Translations under genes and position numbers: made by a program | In this document: piece after piece, positions 13,953 through 21,904 of the stretch | Numbering within the stretch: position 1 is the first letter of the stretch | How the letters are laid out: every line of letters begins with the position of its first letter | The notes under the pieces: generated by a model | Database searches by the model: none | Seen by the model: the letters and a program-made list of their open reading frames with translations, nothing else | Told to the model about the DNA's origin: nothing | DNA from: Deltaproteobacteria bacterium CG_4_8_14_3_um_filter_43_13 | GTDB taxonomy: Bacteria > Desulfobacterota > UBA8473 | Direction of reading: 5' to 3' | Assembly: GCA_002782605.1 (NCBI GenBank) | Contig: PFIF01000186.1 | Location: forward strand, 3,457-26,257 | Length of the DNA: 22,801 nt

Positions 13953-15623
13953 ATGAAGATTAAAGATATATTAAGGGATATCATAAATAGTGCCCTGTCT
14001 GATTGCGTTCAAAAGGGAGCTCTGAGTATAAAAGCGATTCCTGCCATAGAATTGGAAACCCCTAAGATTCAAGAACATGGGGACTTTTCCACCAATATTG
14101 CCATGATTATGGCATCCGAGGAGAAAAAATCTCCCAGGCTAATCGCCAGTACTATCGCAGAGAGTGTAATAGATAAAGATAATGTTTTGGCTAAAGTAGA
14201 AATAGCCGGGCCTGGTTTTATGAATTTTTTCATAAACAATGACCATTGGCGCAATTCCTTGAAGGATATCGAAACACTGGGGGATTCTTATGGAAAAAGT
14301 AAAGCAGGAGAAGGGAAAAAGGTTCAGGTAGAATTTGTTAGCGCAAACCCCACCGGACCCCTTCACATCGGACATGGAAGGGGAGCTGCAGTAGGTGATG
14401 TCCTTGCAAATATCCTGAAGGCAGTAGGTTACGATGTGGTTAAAGAATACTATATCAATGATGCTGGCAATCAAATGGAAACCCTTGGAAGATCGGTATT
14501 TTTCCGTTATCTCCATCTCTTAGGCAGAGACGTTGACCTACCATCAGAGTGCTATCAGGGTGAATATATAGTCGACATAGCAAATGATATTGTAGCTAAA
14601 CACGGGGATAGATACCTGGATGAGCCGGATAGTAAAGTTATCTCAAATTTTGCTGTTTATGCCGCTGATTCTATTCTTGAAGGCATAAAAGAGGATTTAA
14701 GGGATTTCGGAGTAAAATTTGATGTGTGGTCCAGTGAAAAAACATTCTTTGAGAACAACAAAATATCAGAAGCAACAGAGGAGCTCAAGAAGAAGGGGTA
14801 TATCTACCAAAAGGATGGGGCTTTCTGGTTTAGAACCACAGACTTTGGAGATGAAAAGGATAGGGTTGTAATAAGGGCTAATGGTCAGCCTACTTATTTC
14901 GCCTCTGATATAGCCTATCACAAAGACAAATTGGAACGCAAATTTGATATGATCGTAAATATCTGGGGGGCAGATCACCATGGTTATGTCCCACGGATGG
15001 AATCAGTAATTCAGGCACTGGGGGGAGGGAAAGAGATGTTAAAGATCCTCTTAGTGCAACTGGTAAACCTCATGAGGAACGGCCAACAGGTAGCTATGTC
15101 TACTCGGTCTGGAGAATTTGATACATTAAAAGAGGTAGTGATAGAGGTTGGGAAGGATGCTGCCAGGTATTTTTTCTTGATGCGTAGCTCCGACAGCCAG
15201 TTGGACTTTGACCTGGAGTTGGCAAAAAAACAGAGCAATGAAAATCCTGTCTATTATGTTCAATATGCCCATGCCAGGATCTGTAGCATCTTAAGGCTTG
15301 CGAAGGAACAAGGATTGAATACCCCAGGGTTTGAGGAGGTTGGGATCGACCTGTTAAATCTCCCTGAGGAATTGACGTTAATAAAACAGCTCTTGAAATA
15401 TCCTGAAGTCATAGAAGGGGGTGCTTTCGCTCTGGAACCCCATAGAGTAACGGTTTATTTGAATGATTTAGCCAGTAAACTCCACAGTTACTACAATAAA
15501 AACAGGGTACTCTCAAATGACCTGCCTCTGACCAAGGCAAGGTTGTATCTTGTGAAGATGGTTAAGATAGTTTTAAATAATGCCTTACACATCTTAGGCG
15601 TATATGCTCCTGAAAAAATGTGA
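13953..15623 (+). CDS. argS: Arginyl-tRNA synthetase
   Basis: This 556-residue class I synthetase charges tRNA-Arg. It carries the N-terminal Add-1 domain (EHGDFSTNIAMIMA), the HIGH motif in ANPTGPLHIGHGRG (HIGH 138-141), INDAGNQ, and the second signature as MSTRSG (382-387), a usual ArgS form of KMSKS. The anticodon-binding helical domain ends with LNNALHILGVYAPEKM. I take ATG 13953. A TTG 30 bases upstream would add an unusual Cys/Arg-rich leader. Ribosome-site evidence is weak (CAGGGAAG directly before). A SPOR-domain gene follows after 22 bases, a neighbour arrangement often seen in this bacterial group. This is an essential gene with no damage. Confidence 0.95.
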   Translation: MKIKDILRDIINSALSDCVQKGALSIKAIPAIELETPKIQEHGDFSTNIAMIMASEEKKSPRLIASTIAESVIDKDNVLAKVEIAGPGFMNFFINNDHWRNSLKDIETLGDSYGKSKAGEGKKVQVEFVSANPTGPLHIGHGRGAAVGDVLANILKAVGYDVVKEYYINDAGNQMETLGRSVFFRYLHLLGRDVDLPSECYQGEYIVDIANDIVAKHGDRYLDEPDSKVISNFAVYAADSILEGIKEDLRDFGVKFDVWSSEKTFFENNKISEATEELKKKGYIYQKDGAFWFRTTDFGDEKDRVVIRANGQPTYFASDIAYHKDKLERKFDMIVNIWGADHHGYVPRMESVIQALGGGKEMLKILLVQLVNLMRNGQQVAMSTRSGEFDTLKEVVIEVGKDAARYFFLMRSSDSQLDFDLELAKKQSNENPVYYVQYAHARICSILRLAKEQGLNTPGFEEVGIDLLNLPEELTLIKQLLKYPEVIEGGAFALEPHRVTVYLNDLASKLHSYYNKNRVLSNDLPLTKARLYLVKMVKIVLNNALHILGVYAPEKM

Positions 15624-15645
15624 TAAATACATGGACAACAGATAG

Positions 15646-16299
15646 ATGAGATTTAAGAAAAACTATCAGTTTTCTTTCAGCAAAAGCCTCCTGACTTTCA
15701 TGTCAATAGGGATAGTCTTTGCCTTTATCCTTGTATTTATACTGGGCTTTATTATAAGCAAAGGATTTTATCAAGACCAACCGGACAGGATGAAGGTTCA
15801 AAAGTCTACAGGACCGGGAAAACATCAGGAAAACAGAATCCCATCGAAGATGAAAAGCAATAAGGAGAAAGACTCTTCTGATCTAGAATTGACCTTCTAT
15901 CAAACCCTTCTTAAAAAAGAAGGTACACCTTCCAAACAAACCGACCAGGAAAATAACGTAAACAAATCCTCCCAGGTTGAAAAACAGGTAGAACAGAAGA
16001 AACCGTTGGAAATAAAACAGAGGGTTTCCAAAGAAGTAAAAGAGAACATTAAACCTTTCAAAGGATATACTCTACAGGTTGGGGCATTTCAGGACAAAGA
16101 GCAGGCCAGAAAGATGGCGAATAAATTGGAGGGAAAAGGTTATCCTGTATACGTAGTCTCATCAAATATGCCAATGAAAGGGATGTTGCATAGGGTAAGG
16201 GTTGGCCATTTTCAAGACATTAAAGATGCCAAGAAGTTAGGTTTAACTATTGAAATGAAAGAGAGGCTTCCCACTTATGTCACCTTTAGCTCAGAGTAA
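15646..16299 (+). CDS. SPOR-domain membrane protein
   Basis: This 217-residue protein has a basic N-terminus, one membrane helix at about 16-38, a polar low-complexity linker rich in Lys, Gln and Ser (45-135), and a C-terminal SPOR domain at about 139-213 (YTLQVGAFQDKEQARKMANK, then HRVRVGHFQDIKDAKKLG). SPOR domains bind denuded glycan strands at the division septum, so the protein probably sits in the inner membrane with its C-terminus in the periplasm. A short FYQTLLKKE motif in the linker recurs in related proteins. The gene starts 22 bases after argS and is likely co-transcribed. The ribosome site is weak. Confidence 0.85.
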   Translation: MRFKKNYQFSFSKSLLTFMSIGIVFAFILVFILGFIISKGFYQDQPDRMKVQKSTGPGKHQENRIPSKMKSNKEKDSSDLELTFYQTLLKKEGTPSKQTDQENNVNKSSQVEKQVEQKKPLEIKQRVSKEVKENIKPFKGYTLQVGAFQDKEQARKMANKLEGKGYPVYVVSSNMPMKGMLHRVRVGHFQDIKDAKKLGLTIEMKERLPTYVTFSSE

Positions 16300-16315
16300 G
16301 GCTCTCGCATGTGAG

Positions 16316-16350
16316 TCGTGAATCGTGAATCGTGAATCGTGAATCGTAAG
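16316..16350. repeat. Heptamer tandem repeat (TCGTGAA)
   Basis: Four perfect copies of TCGTGAA (16316-16343) plus a degenerate fifth lie in the 77-base gap between the SPOR and dehydrogenase genes. There are no spacers, so it is not a CRISPR array. Its length may vary by slippage. Confidence 0.85.
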
Positions 16351-16376
16351 TCGAATATTATCAAGAAAGGGTAAAT

Positions 16377-17675
16377 ATGGAGAAACTATTAAAAAAAATC
16401 AGGAATAAAACTGCTAAAATTGCCGTTATTGGCGTTGGTTATGTAGGTTTGCCTCTGGCAATTGAGTTTGCTAAAGAGGGATTTAACGTTACAGGAATAG
16501 ATACTGATCCAAGGAAGGTGGAGGCTATAAATAATGGAAGTTCTTACATACGTGATGTTGAAAAAGAGGAACTGATACCTTTAGTTCAGAGTGGGAGGCT
16601 GCGCGCAACCCTGGACTATTCACTTTTAAAAGATATAGATGCCATATCTATCTGTGTCCCCACCCCTCTTAACAAAACAAAGGACCCTGATGTCTCATAT
16701 ATCCTGGATGCTGCTGATAAGATATCAAAATTTGTTCATGCCAAACAATTAATTGTATTAGAAAGCACTACTTATCCTGGGACAACAAGGGAGTTGATTC
16801 TGCCTATACTCGAAGAGACAGGGTTAAAGGTAGGTGAAGATTTTTACCTTGCTTTTTCTCCTGAACGAATTGACCCCGGTAATAAATTTTATAAGACCAG
16901 AAATACACCAAAGATAGTAGCAGGTATTACACCAAAATGTACTGAAGTGGCCAAGCTTCTCTATCAGCAGGTCATAGATACTATAGTACCGGTTTCCTCT
17001 ACAGAAACCGCTGAGGTTGTGAAGTTACTGGAAAATACCTTTCGCAGCGTTAACATTGCTCTGGTGAACGAGGTTGCCATTATATGTAATAAACTAAAAT
17101 TGAATGTCTGGGAGGTTATCGAAGCTGCTGCTACCAAACCTTTCGGATATATGTCTTTCTATCCAGGACCTGGACTGGGCGGACATTGCCTGCCCATAGA
17201 CCCTTCCTATCTATCCTGGAAACTAAGAACTTTGGATTATAGGGCGAGATTTATTGAATTAGCAAGTGAGATAAATACAGAAATGCCTTACTTTGTAACC
17301 AACAAAATAATAGATGGTTTGAATGGATTCAGAAAGAGTGTCAATGGCTCTAAGATCTTAGTGTTAGGGGTAGCCTACAAGAAAGACATTGACGATATCC
17401 GAGAATCTCCAGCCCTGGATATAATAAAGATCCTCAAGGAAAAGGGTGCAGAAGTAATATTTAATGACCCAAACGTTCCCTTTATAAAGACCGATGAGCT
17501 TAAGATGTCATCCGTGGTCATTGATGAAGAACTATTGAAAAAAATGGATTGTGTAGTAATTACTACTGATCATAGTGGCTATAATTGGGAATGGATTACA
17601 GAAAATGCCAATCTAATAGTTGACACAAGAAATGCAACCAGAGGGATAAACAAAGAGAAGATAATCAGACTCTAG
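16377..17675 (+). CDS. UDP-N-acetylhexosamine 6-dehydrogenase (WbpA/WecC type)
   Basis: This 432-residue NAD-dependent nucleotide-sugar dehydrogenase oxidises C6 of a UDP-sugar to the uronic acid for surface polysaccharide. The N-terminal Rossmann motif GVGYVGL (19-25) precedes acidic D42, which selects NAD. The middle shows ENTFRSVNIALVNE (219-232), and the catalytic cysteine is C271 in GPGLGGHCLPIDP. The C-terminal Rossmann-like domain has KILVLGVAYKKDIDDIRESP. The GHCLPIDPSYLSWK pattern favours UDP-GlcNAc or UDP-ManNAc over UDP-glucose. ATG 16377 follows AAAGGG. No other polysaccharide gene is adjacent, so the product and end polymer are unknown. Confidence 0.88.
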   Translation: MEKLLKKIRNKTAKIAVIGVGYVGLPLAIEFAKEGFNVTGIDTDPRKVEAINNGSSYIRDVEKEELIPLVQSGRLRATLDYSLLKDIDAISICVPTPLNKTKDPDVSYILDAADKISKFVHAKQLIVLESTTYPGTTRELILPILEETGLKVGEDFYLAFSPERIDPGNKFYKTRNTPKIVAGITPKCTEVAKLLYQQVIDTIVPVSSTETAEVVKLLENTFRSVNIALVNEVAIICNKLKLNVWEVIEAAATKPFGYMSFYPGPGLGGHCLPIDPSYLSWKLRTLDYRARFIELASEINTEMPYFVTNKIIDGLNGFRKSVNGSKILVLGVAYKKDIDDIRESPALDIIKILKEKGAEVIFNDPNVPFIKTDELKMSSVVIDEELLKKMDCVVITTDHSGYNWEWITENANLIVDTRNATRGINKEKIIRL

Positions 17676-17742
17676 CGGTTATCTGGAACCAGTCCGTTAA
17701 GATAAGCCCCTTATTTGACCTAGGCTAATCTCTTGATTTTAT

Positions 17743-17830
17743 TGGTGCCTAGGGCCGGGATCGAACCGGCACGGGGTTAAACCCCGAGGGATTTTAAGTC
17801 CCTTGCGTCTACCAATTCCGCCACCCAGGC
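17743..17830 (-). tRNA. tRNA-Leu (anticodon UAA)
   Basis: On the minus strand the 88 bases start GCCTGGG and end CCTAGGC-A-CCA, giving a seven-pair acceptor stem with one G-U and a genome-encoded CCA. The D-arm GGCGGAATTGGTAGACGC, anticodon loop CTTAAAA (anticodon TAA), long variable arm and T-arm GGTTCGATCC are all present, as in leucine tRNAs. The flanks 17676-17742 and 17831-17985 hold no gene. The latter is AT-rich and presumably contains the tRNA promoter. Confidence 0.96.
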
Positions 17831-17985
17831 ACTCAGCACTCCTTAATATTCATAAAATATAGCAAGAGATTTTTAATAGTATCCTCTTTAGCTTCAGTAT
17901 TGATTTTTATAGTATTCTTTAAAACATTTGTCAACCAATTATTTCTGCACTTTACCACATAAGTACCATAATTTGCAAGTTCGAG

Positions 17986-18014
17986 TTGACATTTTGTTGG
18001 GGTTCTATTATTAT
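17986..18014 (+). promoter_or_regulatory. Strong sigma-70 promoter for the acyl-CoA operon
   Basis: TTGACA (17986-17991), exactly 17 bases, TATTAT (18009-18014). Transcription would start near 18021, leaving an untranslated leader of about 147 bases before the enoyl-CoA hydratase ATG. The leader holds no obvious riboswitch fold. Confidence 0.65.
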
Positions 18015-18167
18015 GCATACAAAATTAGCTGGATAACTCCATTTATAAATATCCCATCAGTAAATAAAGACTCGGTTTGGTGCAATGATATAACTTTCCT
18101 GACTCTGAAAAAGAAAATTTCCCTCAATTTATTGTTTGGACAACAGCCTGTTAAGGAGGAATAAAGG

Positions 18168-18956
18168 ATGGCAGATATTCTATTAAAAGAAGAGAAGGAT
18201 GGCATTCTGATTTTAACCCTCAATCGCCCTGAAGCGATGAACTGCTTTAATTTTGCCCTTCTTAATGAACTCAATGCCGCTATTTCTGAGGCAAATTTCA
18301 ACCCTGACCTTCGTGTAATAATCATTACCGGAGCATCCGGTGAAAAAAAGGCGGCCTTTTGCACAGGAGCCGATCTGGTTGAGAGAAGAACCATGTCTCC
18401 AGACGACGTCAAAAGGTTTATTCATACCATCAGTTCCACGTTTTCTAGTGTTCAAAATGTAAAGCTGCCGGTTATCGCAGCCATTAACGGTTTTGCCTTC
18501 GGTGGGGGATTAGAGCTGGCTCTTGCCTGCGATATAAGAGTGGTATCTTCCAATGCGGTAATGGGATTGACAGAGACCAGCCTTGCCATTATCCCAGGGG
18601 CAGGCGGTACTCAGCGTTTGCCCAGGATTGTAGGTATATCAAAGGCCAAAGAACTTATATACACAGCCAAACGTATTACTGCGGATGAGGCATTGGCCTG
18701 CGGTTTGGTAAACCAGGTAGTGGAGCCCGACAAGTTAATGGATGCCTGTATGGAGATAGCCCACAAGATTGCTGATAACGGTCCTATCGCTGTGCAGCAG
18801 GCGAAATTTGCTATCAATAAAGGGATGGAGTGCAGCCTCGATATTGGTCTGGGCATAGAAGCCCGGGCTTATGCCATAACAATACCCACAGAAGACCGTA
18901 TTGAAGGGCTTAATGCCTTTAAAGAGAAGCGGAAACCCGAATACAAGGGCAGATAA
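18168..18956 (+). CDS. Enoyl-CoA hydratase/isomerase (crotonase family)
   Basis: This 262-residue crotonase acts on enoyl-CoA thioesters. Oxyanion-hole regions FCTGADL (64-70) and GFAFGGG (108-114) are present. Both glutamates used by hydratases are there, E116 in GGGLELALACDI and E136 in LTETSLAIIPGAGGTQR. The C-terminal FKEKRKPEYKGR is typical. ATG 18168 follows AAGGAGGAATAAAGG. It is the first gene after the strong promoter and leads a run with lyase-like and dehydrogenase genes, so it likely hydrates the product of those dehydrogenases. The conserved glutamates favour hydratase activity, but the chain specificity is unknown. The stop is followed after zero bases by a repeat element. Confidence 0.9.
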   Translation: MADILLKEEKDGILILTLNRPEAMNCFNFALLNELNAAISEANFNPDLRVIIITGASGEKKAAFCTGADLVERRTMSPDDVKRFIHTISSTFSSVQNVKLPVIAAINGFAFGGGLELALACDIRVVSSNAVMGLTETSLAIIPGAGGTQRLPRIVGISKAKELIYTAKRITADEALACGLVNQVVEPDKLMDACMEIAHKIADNGPIAVQQAKFAINKGMECSLDIGLGIEARAYAITIPTEDRIEGLNAFKEKRKPEYKGR

Positions 18957-19101
18957 GTAACTATTCAAGTAGATAGACTGTAGGCTTTTAGACTGTAGGA
19001 ACGCGCCATGTTGTAACTACCCAGGCTGTAGGCCGAAGGCTTTTAGACTGTGCAGTTACTAACAGCCTTCAGCCTACAGTCTAAACAGCCTGAGTAGTTA
19101 C
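18957..19101. repeat. Snap-back repeat element, copy 2 (GTAACTAYTCAGG ends)
   Basis: It begins immediately after the hydratase stop with GTAACTATTCAAG (18957-18969) and ends CCTGAGTAGTTAC (19089-19101). An inner left arm GTAACTACCCAGGCTGT (19013-19029) pairs 16 of 17 with 19085-19101. TAGACTGTAGGCT (18974-18986) is the exact reverse complement of 19071-19083. It fills most of the gap before the lyase-like gene. Confidence 0.65.
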
Positions 19102-19133
19102 GCAGATAGAAGACTGATGAGGAGGTTTGAATT

Positions 19134-20258
19134 ATGGAATTGAAATACCCTAAAAAGGTTAGGTTAGGTGATATAACCGTGCGAGATGGGTTTCAGCATG
19201 AAGAACACTTTATACCTACAGAGGCAAAGCTCTTTTACATGGAAGAGTTAATCCTATGCGGTTTCAAACGCCTGGAGGTAACCAATTTTGGGAATCCCAA
19301 AGGGATGCCCCAGTTCAAAGACGCAGATGAGTTAATGAAACAGTTGCGGGGAAGCAAGAAATTAGCGAAGGCCGGTATTAACTGGGAGGAAATAGAACTC
19401 ACAGCGATCACCATAAGGGAACAGGCAGTGGACAGGGCAATTGAGGCCAGGAAAGAGGGCTGGGGACCAGATCGTATTCTGATGATGGTCTCTACAGATG
19501 AACAGCACCACTTTGCTAACTCCGGCACATCACTGCCAGCATATTGGAAAGAGGCCGAACGGTGCATAAAAAAGGCAGCAGATGCAGGGATCAAGATGTG
19601 CGGTTGCGTCAGTACTATCTGGGGAAGCCCTATCTCCGGACCTACAAAACTGGAAGATGCTGTGGAATTTTCCAAACGATGGCTGGATATAGGCGCTGCA
19701 GACTTAGAACATGCGGATCACGACGGTTCAGCACCGCCGAATCAGGTCTACCGTTATTATTCCATGGTTTTGGATGCCATGCCGAATACAGACCTCCACG
19801 TGGGTCACTTTCATGTAACACGGGGTTGGGGATTAGCCAATGTATTGGCTGCCCTTCAGGCTGGTATAGACATATTTGAGGGGACCATTGGCGGTCTGGG
19901 AGGCCAGCCTGCCAACTTTATCGATGGTGTCCCTGTTACAGGGACCGGGGCATATTACTACAAGGACCCTAACGTGGTTGGTTTGACTACCATAGAGGAC
20001 ATGGCGGTCATGATGGACGAAATGGGTATAGAGATCGGGATAAATGTAGATCGTCTCCTGGAGTTGGGTACCATGATGGAGAAGACCATAGGCCGTCGCC
20101 TCCGTTCTGAAGCGATCCTGAGCGGCAGGATTCCCAAAAAGCCCAGAGAGGAATTCAAACGAAAAGGATTGGCAAAAGTCAAAGAAAAACTGGGCGAAAA
20201 GCCCGACCAGATTTATCCTGATGGCTGGCCGGAGAAAGCTCAATACAAATGGAAGTAA
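19134..20258 (+). CDS. HMG-CoA-lyase-like protein (HMGL/DRE-TIM family)
   Basis: This 374-residue TIM-barrel protein of the family includes hydroxymethylglutaryl-CoA lyase, isopropylmalate synthase and pyruvate carboxylase. The N-terminus DITVRDGFQHEE gives the family Arg17-Asp18, and GHFH (224-227) supplies the metal histidines, followed by GWGLANVLAALQAGIDIFEG. Canonical HMG-CoA lyase has GGCP with a catalytic Cys at the mobile loop. Here it reads GLGGQP (254-259), with Gln258 in place of Cys, so the reaction may differ. The C-terminus is longer and Lys-rich. A GGAGG precedes ATG 19134. It is probably in one operon with the hydratase and dehydrogenases, where it could cleave or form a carbon bond on the pathway acyl-CoA. 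Confidence 0.8.
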   Translation: MELKYPKKVRLGDITVRDGFQHEEHFIPTEAKLFYMEELILCGFKRLEVTNFGNPKGMPQFKDADELMKQLRGSKKLAKAGINWEEIELTAITIREQAVDRAIEARKEGWGPDRILMMVSTDEQHHFANSGTSLPAYWKEAERCIKKAADAGIKMCGCVSTIWGSPISGPTKLEDAVEFSKRWLDIGAADLEHADHDGSAPPNQVYRYYSMVLDAMPNTDLHVGHFHVTRGWGLANVLAALQAGIDIFEGTIGGLGGQPANFIDGVPVTGTGAYYYKDPNVVGLTTIEDMAVMMDEMGIEIGINVDRLLELGTMMEKTIGRRLRSEAILSGRIPKKPREEFKRKGLAKVKEKLGEKPDQIYPDGWPEKAQYKWK

Positions 20259-20279
20259 GGGGAGCAAGGAGGGATTGAT

Positions 20280-20474
20280 ATGTCAATGAAGGAGAGTGCA
20301 GCAAATTTCTGTAAGAATGTCTGCCCAGTTTGTACGACAGCCAGAAAAAAGCAGAAGGGCGTTGCTTATTGGTTTGTCAAGAACGTAGATCGAAAGGTTT
20401 GCCCTTTTTGCAAGTCTTATGAAAGTGTATACGGGAGACTTGCATATGAGCCAGAACCGAAAGATGAAATTTAA
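20280..20474 (+). CDS. Small double-CxxC (zinc-ribbon-like) protein
   Basis: This 64-residue protein starts at ATG 20280 with a clear AGGAGG site, 21 bases after the lyase-like gene. Cys15-PV-Cys18 and Cys41-PF-Cys44 form two CxxC pairs 22 residues apart, as in small zinc ribbons or rubredoxin-like folds. Cys11 is an extra. The rest is basic and then acidic at the end (EPEPKDEI). I do not recognise the family. It lies inside the acyl-CoA gene run, so it may bind metal for, or assist, one of the neighbours. The good ribosome site and tight spacing support a real gene. Confidence 0.72.
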   Translation: MSMKESAANFCKNVCPVCTTARKKQKGVAYWFVKNVDRKVCPFCKSYESVYGRLAYEPEPKDEI

Positions 20475-20691
20475 GCAACAGCCTGAAGTAAAGGGGTCAT
20501 TGAATTTAGCCTTATTATATGCGCAAGGATTTGCATCCAGGTAGCGGGAAAGGGAGTTTTTCAGTCTAAACCAGTTAACTGATTAGCAAGAAGCTACTGG
20601 TACCACTAGATCAAGCTGTTTGATGAGGTGATTCAAGCGCTTAGAGGATTAAATATCTGGATCTCATTTCATTCAAAGGAGGTAGTTCAGC

Positions 20692-21855
20692 ATGGATTTT
20701 GAGTTTACCAAAGAAGAAAAGGCGTTACAGGAAGAGGTTCGTGAATTTATTAAAAAGGAATCAACCCCGGAGATGTTAAAGGAAACCGAGGATATGGGTG
20801 ACATCTATGGGGCCCCTGAGGGTCGAAAGATTATCCAGAAGATGGCGGCAAAGGGATGGCTTACCCCTACATGGCCAAAAGAATACGGTGGCCTGGGAGT
20901 GTCCGATGTTGCGAGTTATATGATCCGAGAAGAGATGGGTTATCATGGTCTGCCTTTCGGTTTTGTCGCTGCCCATATGGCAGGTCCTACGATTCTTCGA
21001 TTTGGAAGCGATGAGATGAAAAAAAAGTGGCTGCCACGAATCGCAAGTGGGGAACTGGAATTTGCCCTTGGATATACAGAACCTCAGGCAGGATCAGACC
21101 TTTCTGCATTAAATCTTCGGGCTGAAGACAAGGGTGATTACTTTCTATTAAATGGAACCAAGCTGTTCAATACCAGTTGTCATATCGCAGACTGTCACTG
21201 GCTTGCTTGCAGAACTGACTTTGATGTAGCAAAACATAAAGGTGTTTCGATGATGATAGTGGATTTGAAGAGTCCTGGTATTACCATAAGCCCTCTTATC
21301 ACCATGGCTGGTTGGCAGACCAACGAGGTTGTCTACGAAGATGTTCGCGTCCCTAAGGAAAACCTGGTGGGTGAAAAGAACAAAGGGTTCTATTACCTGA
21401 TGGCGGCTCTGGATTTTGAGAGGATGTTTCCTCTTGGAAGGTACCGCCGTGTCTTCGATGAATTGGTCGAATACACAAAAGAAACAATAGTAGACGGAAA
21501 AGCTATGTCCAAAGACCCATTGATACGTCAAAAGCTGGCACAGCTTTCCACCGAAATTGAGGTTACGCGACTTCTTTACTATCAACTCGCCCATATCCTG
21601 GATAAGGGCGGTATCCCCAACTATCAGTCGTCAATGGAAAAGACCTTCGCTACAGAGTGTGCCCAACGAATTGTCAATGTGGGGATGGATGTTTTGGGTC
21701 TCTACGGTCAACTTAAGGAGGGTTCCAAATGGGCTCAATTGAAAGGGAAGGTGGAAAAATTCTATCGAACCAGTATTGTGGAGACAATTTACGCGGGAAC
21801 CTCTGAGATACAGAGAAACATTATTGCTCAAAGAGGATTGAAATTACCGAGATAA
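20692..21855 (+). CDS. Acyl-CoA dehydrogenase, first of a pair
   Basis: This 387-residue flavoprotein dehydrogenates acyl-CoA. The N-terminal helical part (FTKEEKALQEEVREF) leads to the FAD/substrate loop YTEPQAGSDLSAL. The C-terminal YAGTSEIQRN (367-376) replaces the usual catalytic Glu of medium-chain type enzymes (YEGT) with Ala368, common in FadE-type members whose base sits elsewhere or in a partner. ATG 20692 follows AAAGGAGG. A 217-base gap upstream holds no gene I can see. A second, diverged dehydrogenase follows after 49 bases, suggesting a heteromer. Electrons would go to electron-transfer flavoprotein, which is not in the window. The substrate is unknown. Confidence 0.9.
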   Translation: MDFEFTKEEKALQEEVREFIKKESTPEMLKETEDMGDIYGAPEGRKIIQKMAAKGWLTPTWPKEYGGLGVSDVASYMIREEMGYHGLPFGFVAAHMAGPTILRFGSDEMKKKWLPRIASGELEFALGYTEPQAGSDLSALNLRAEDKGDYFLLNGTKLFNTSCHIADCHWLACRTDFDVAKHKGVSMMIVDLKSPGITISPLITMAGWQTNEVVYEDVRVPKENLVGEKNKGFYYLMAALDFERMFPLGRYRRVFDELVEYTKETIVDGKAMSKDPLIRQKLAQLSTEIEVTRLLYYQLAHILDKGGIPNYQSSMEKTFATECAQRIVNVGMDVLGLYGQLKEGSKWAQLKGKVEKFYRTSIVETIYAGTSEIQRNIIAQRGLKLPR

Positions 21856-21904
21856 ATATCTGACCTGTGGGTTTTATTCTAAACTGCTGAAGGAGGAAAT
21901 AAGC

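Noticed and set aside
16316..16350. CRISPR array
   Set aside because: Seven-base units are directly adjacent with no spacers and no cas genes are nearby.
5690..17684. Extra GTTATCT motifs (5690-5696, 5746-5752, 17678-17684) as recombination cores
   Set aside because: A 7-mer of this kind is expected a few times by chance. None has a paired box or palindrome of attC type.
18021..18167. Riboswitch in the operon leader
   Set aside because: Only small stems are visible and no known riboswitch motif is seen.
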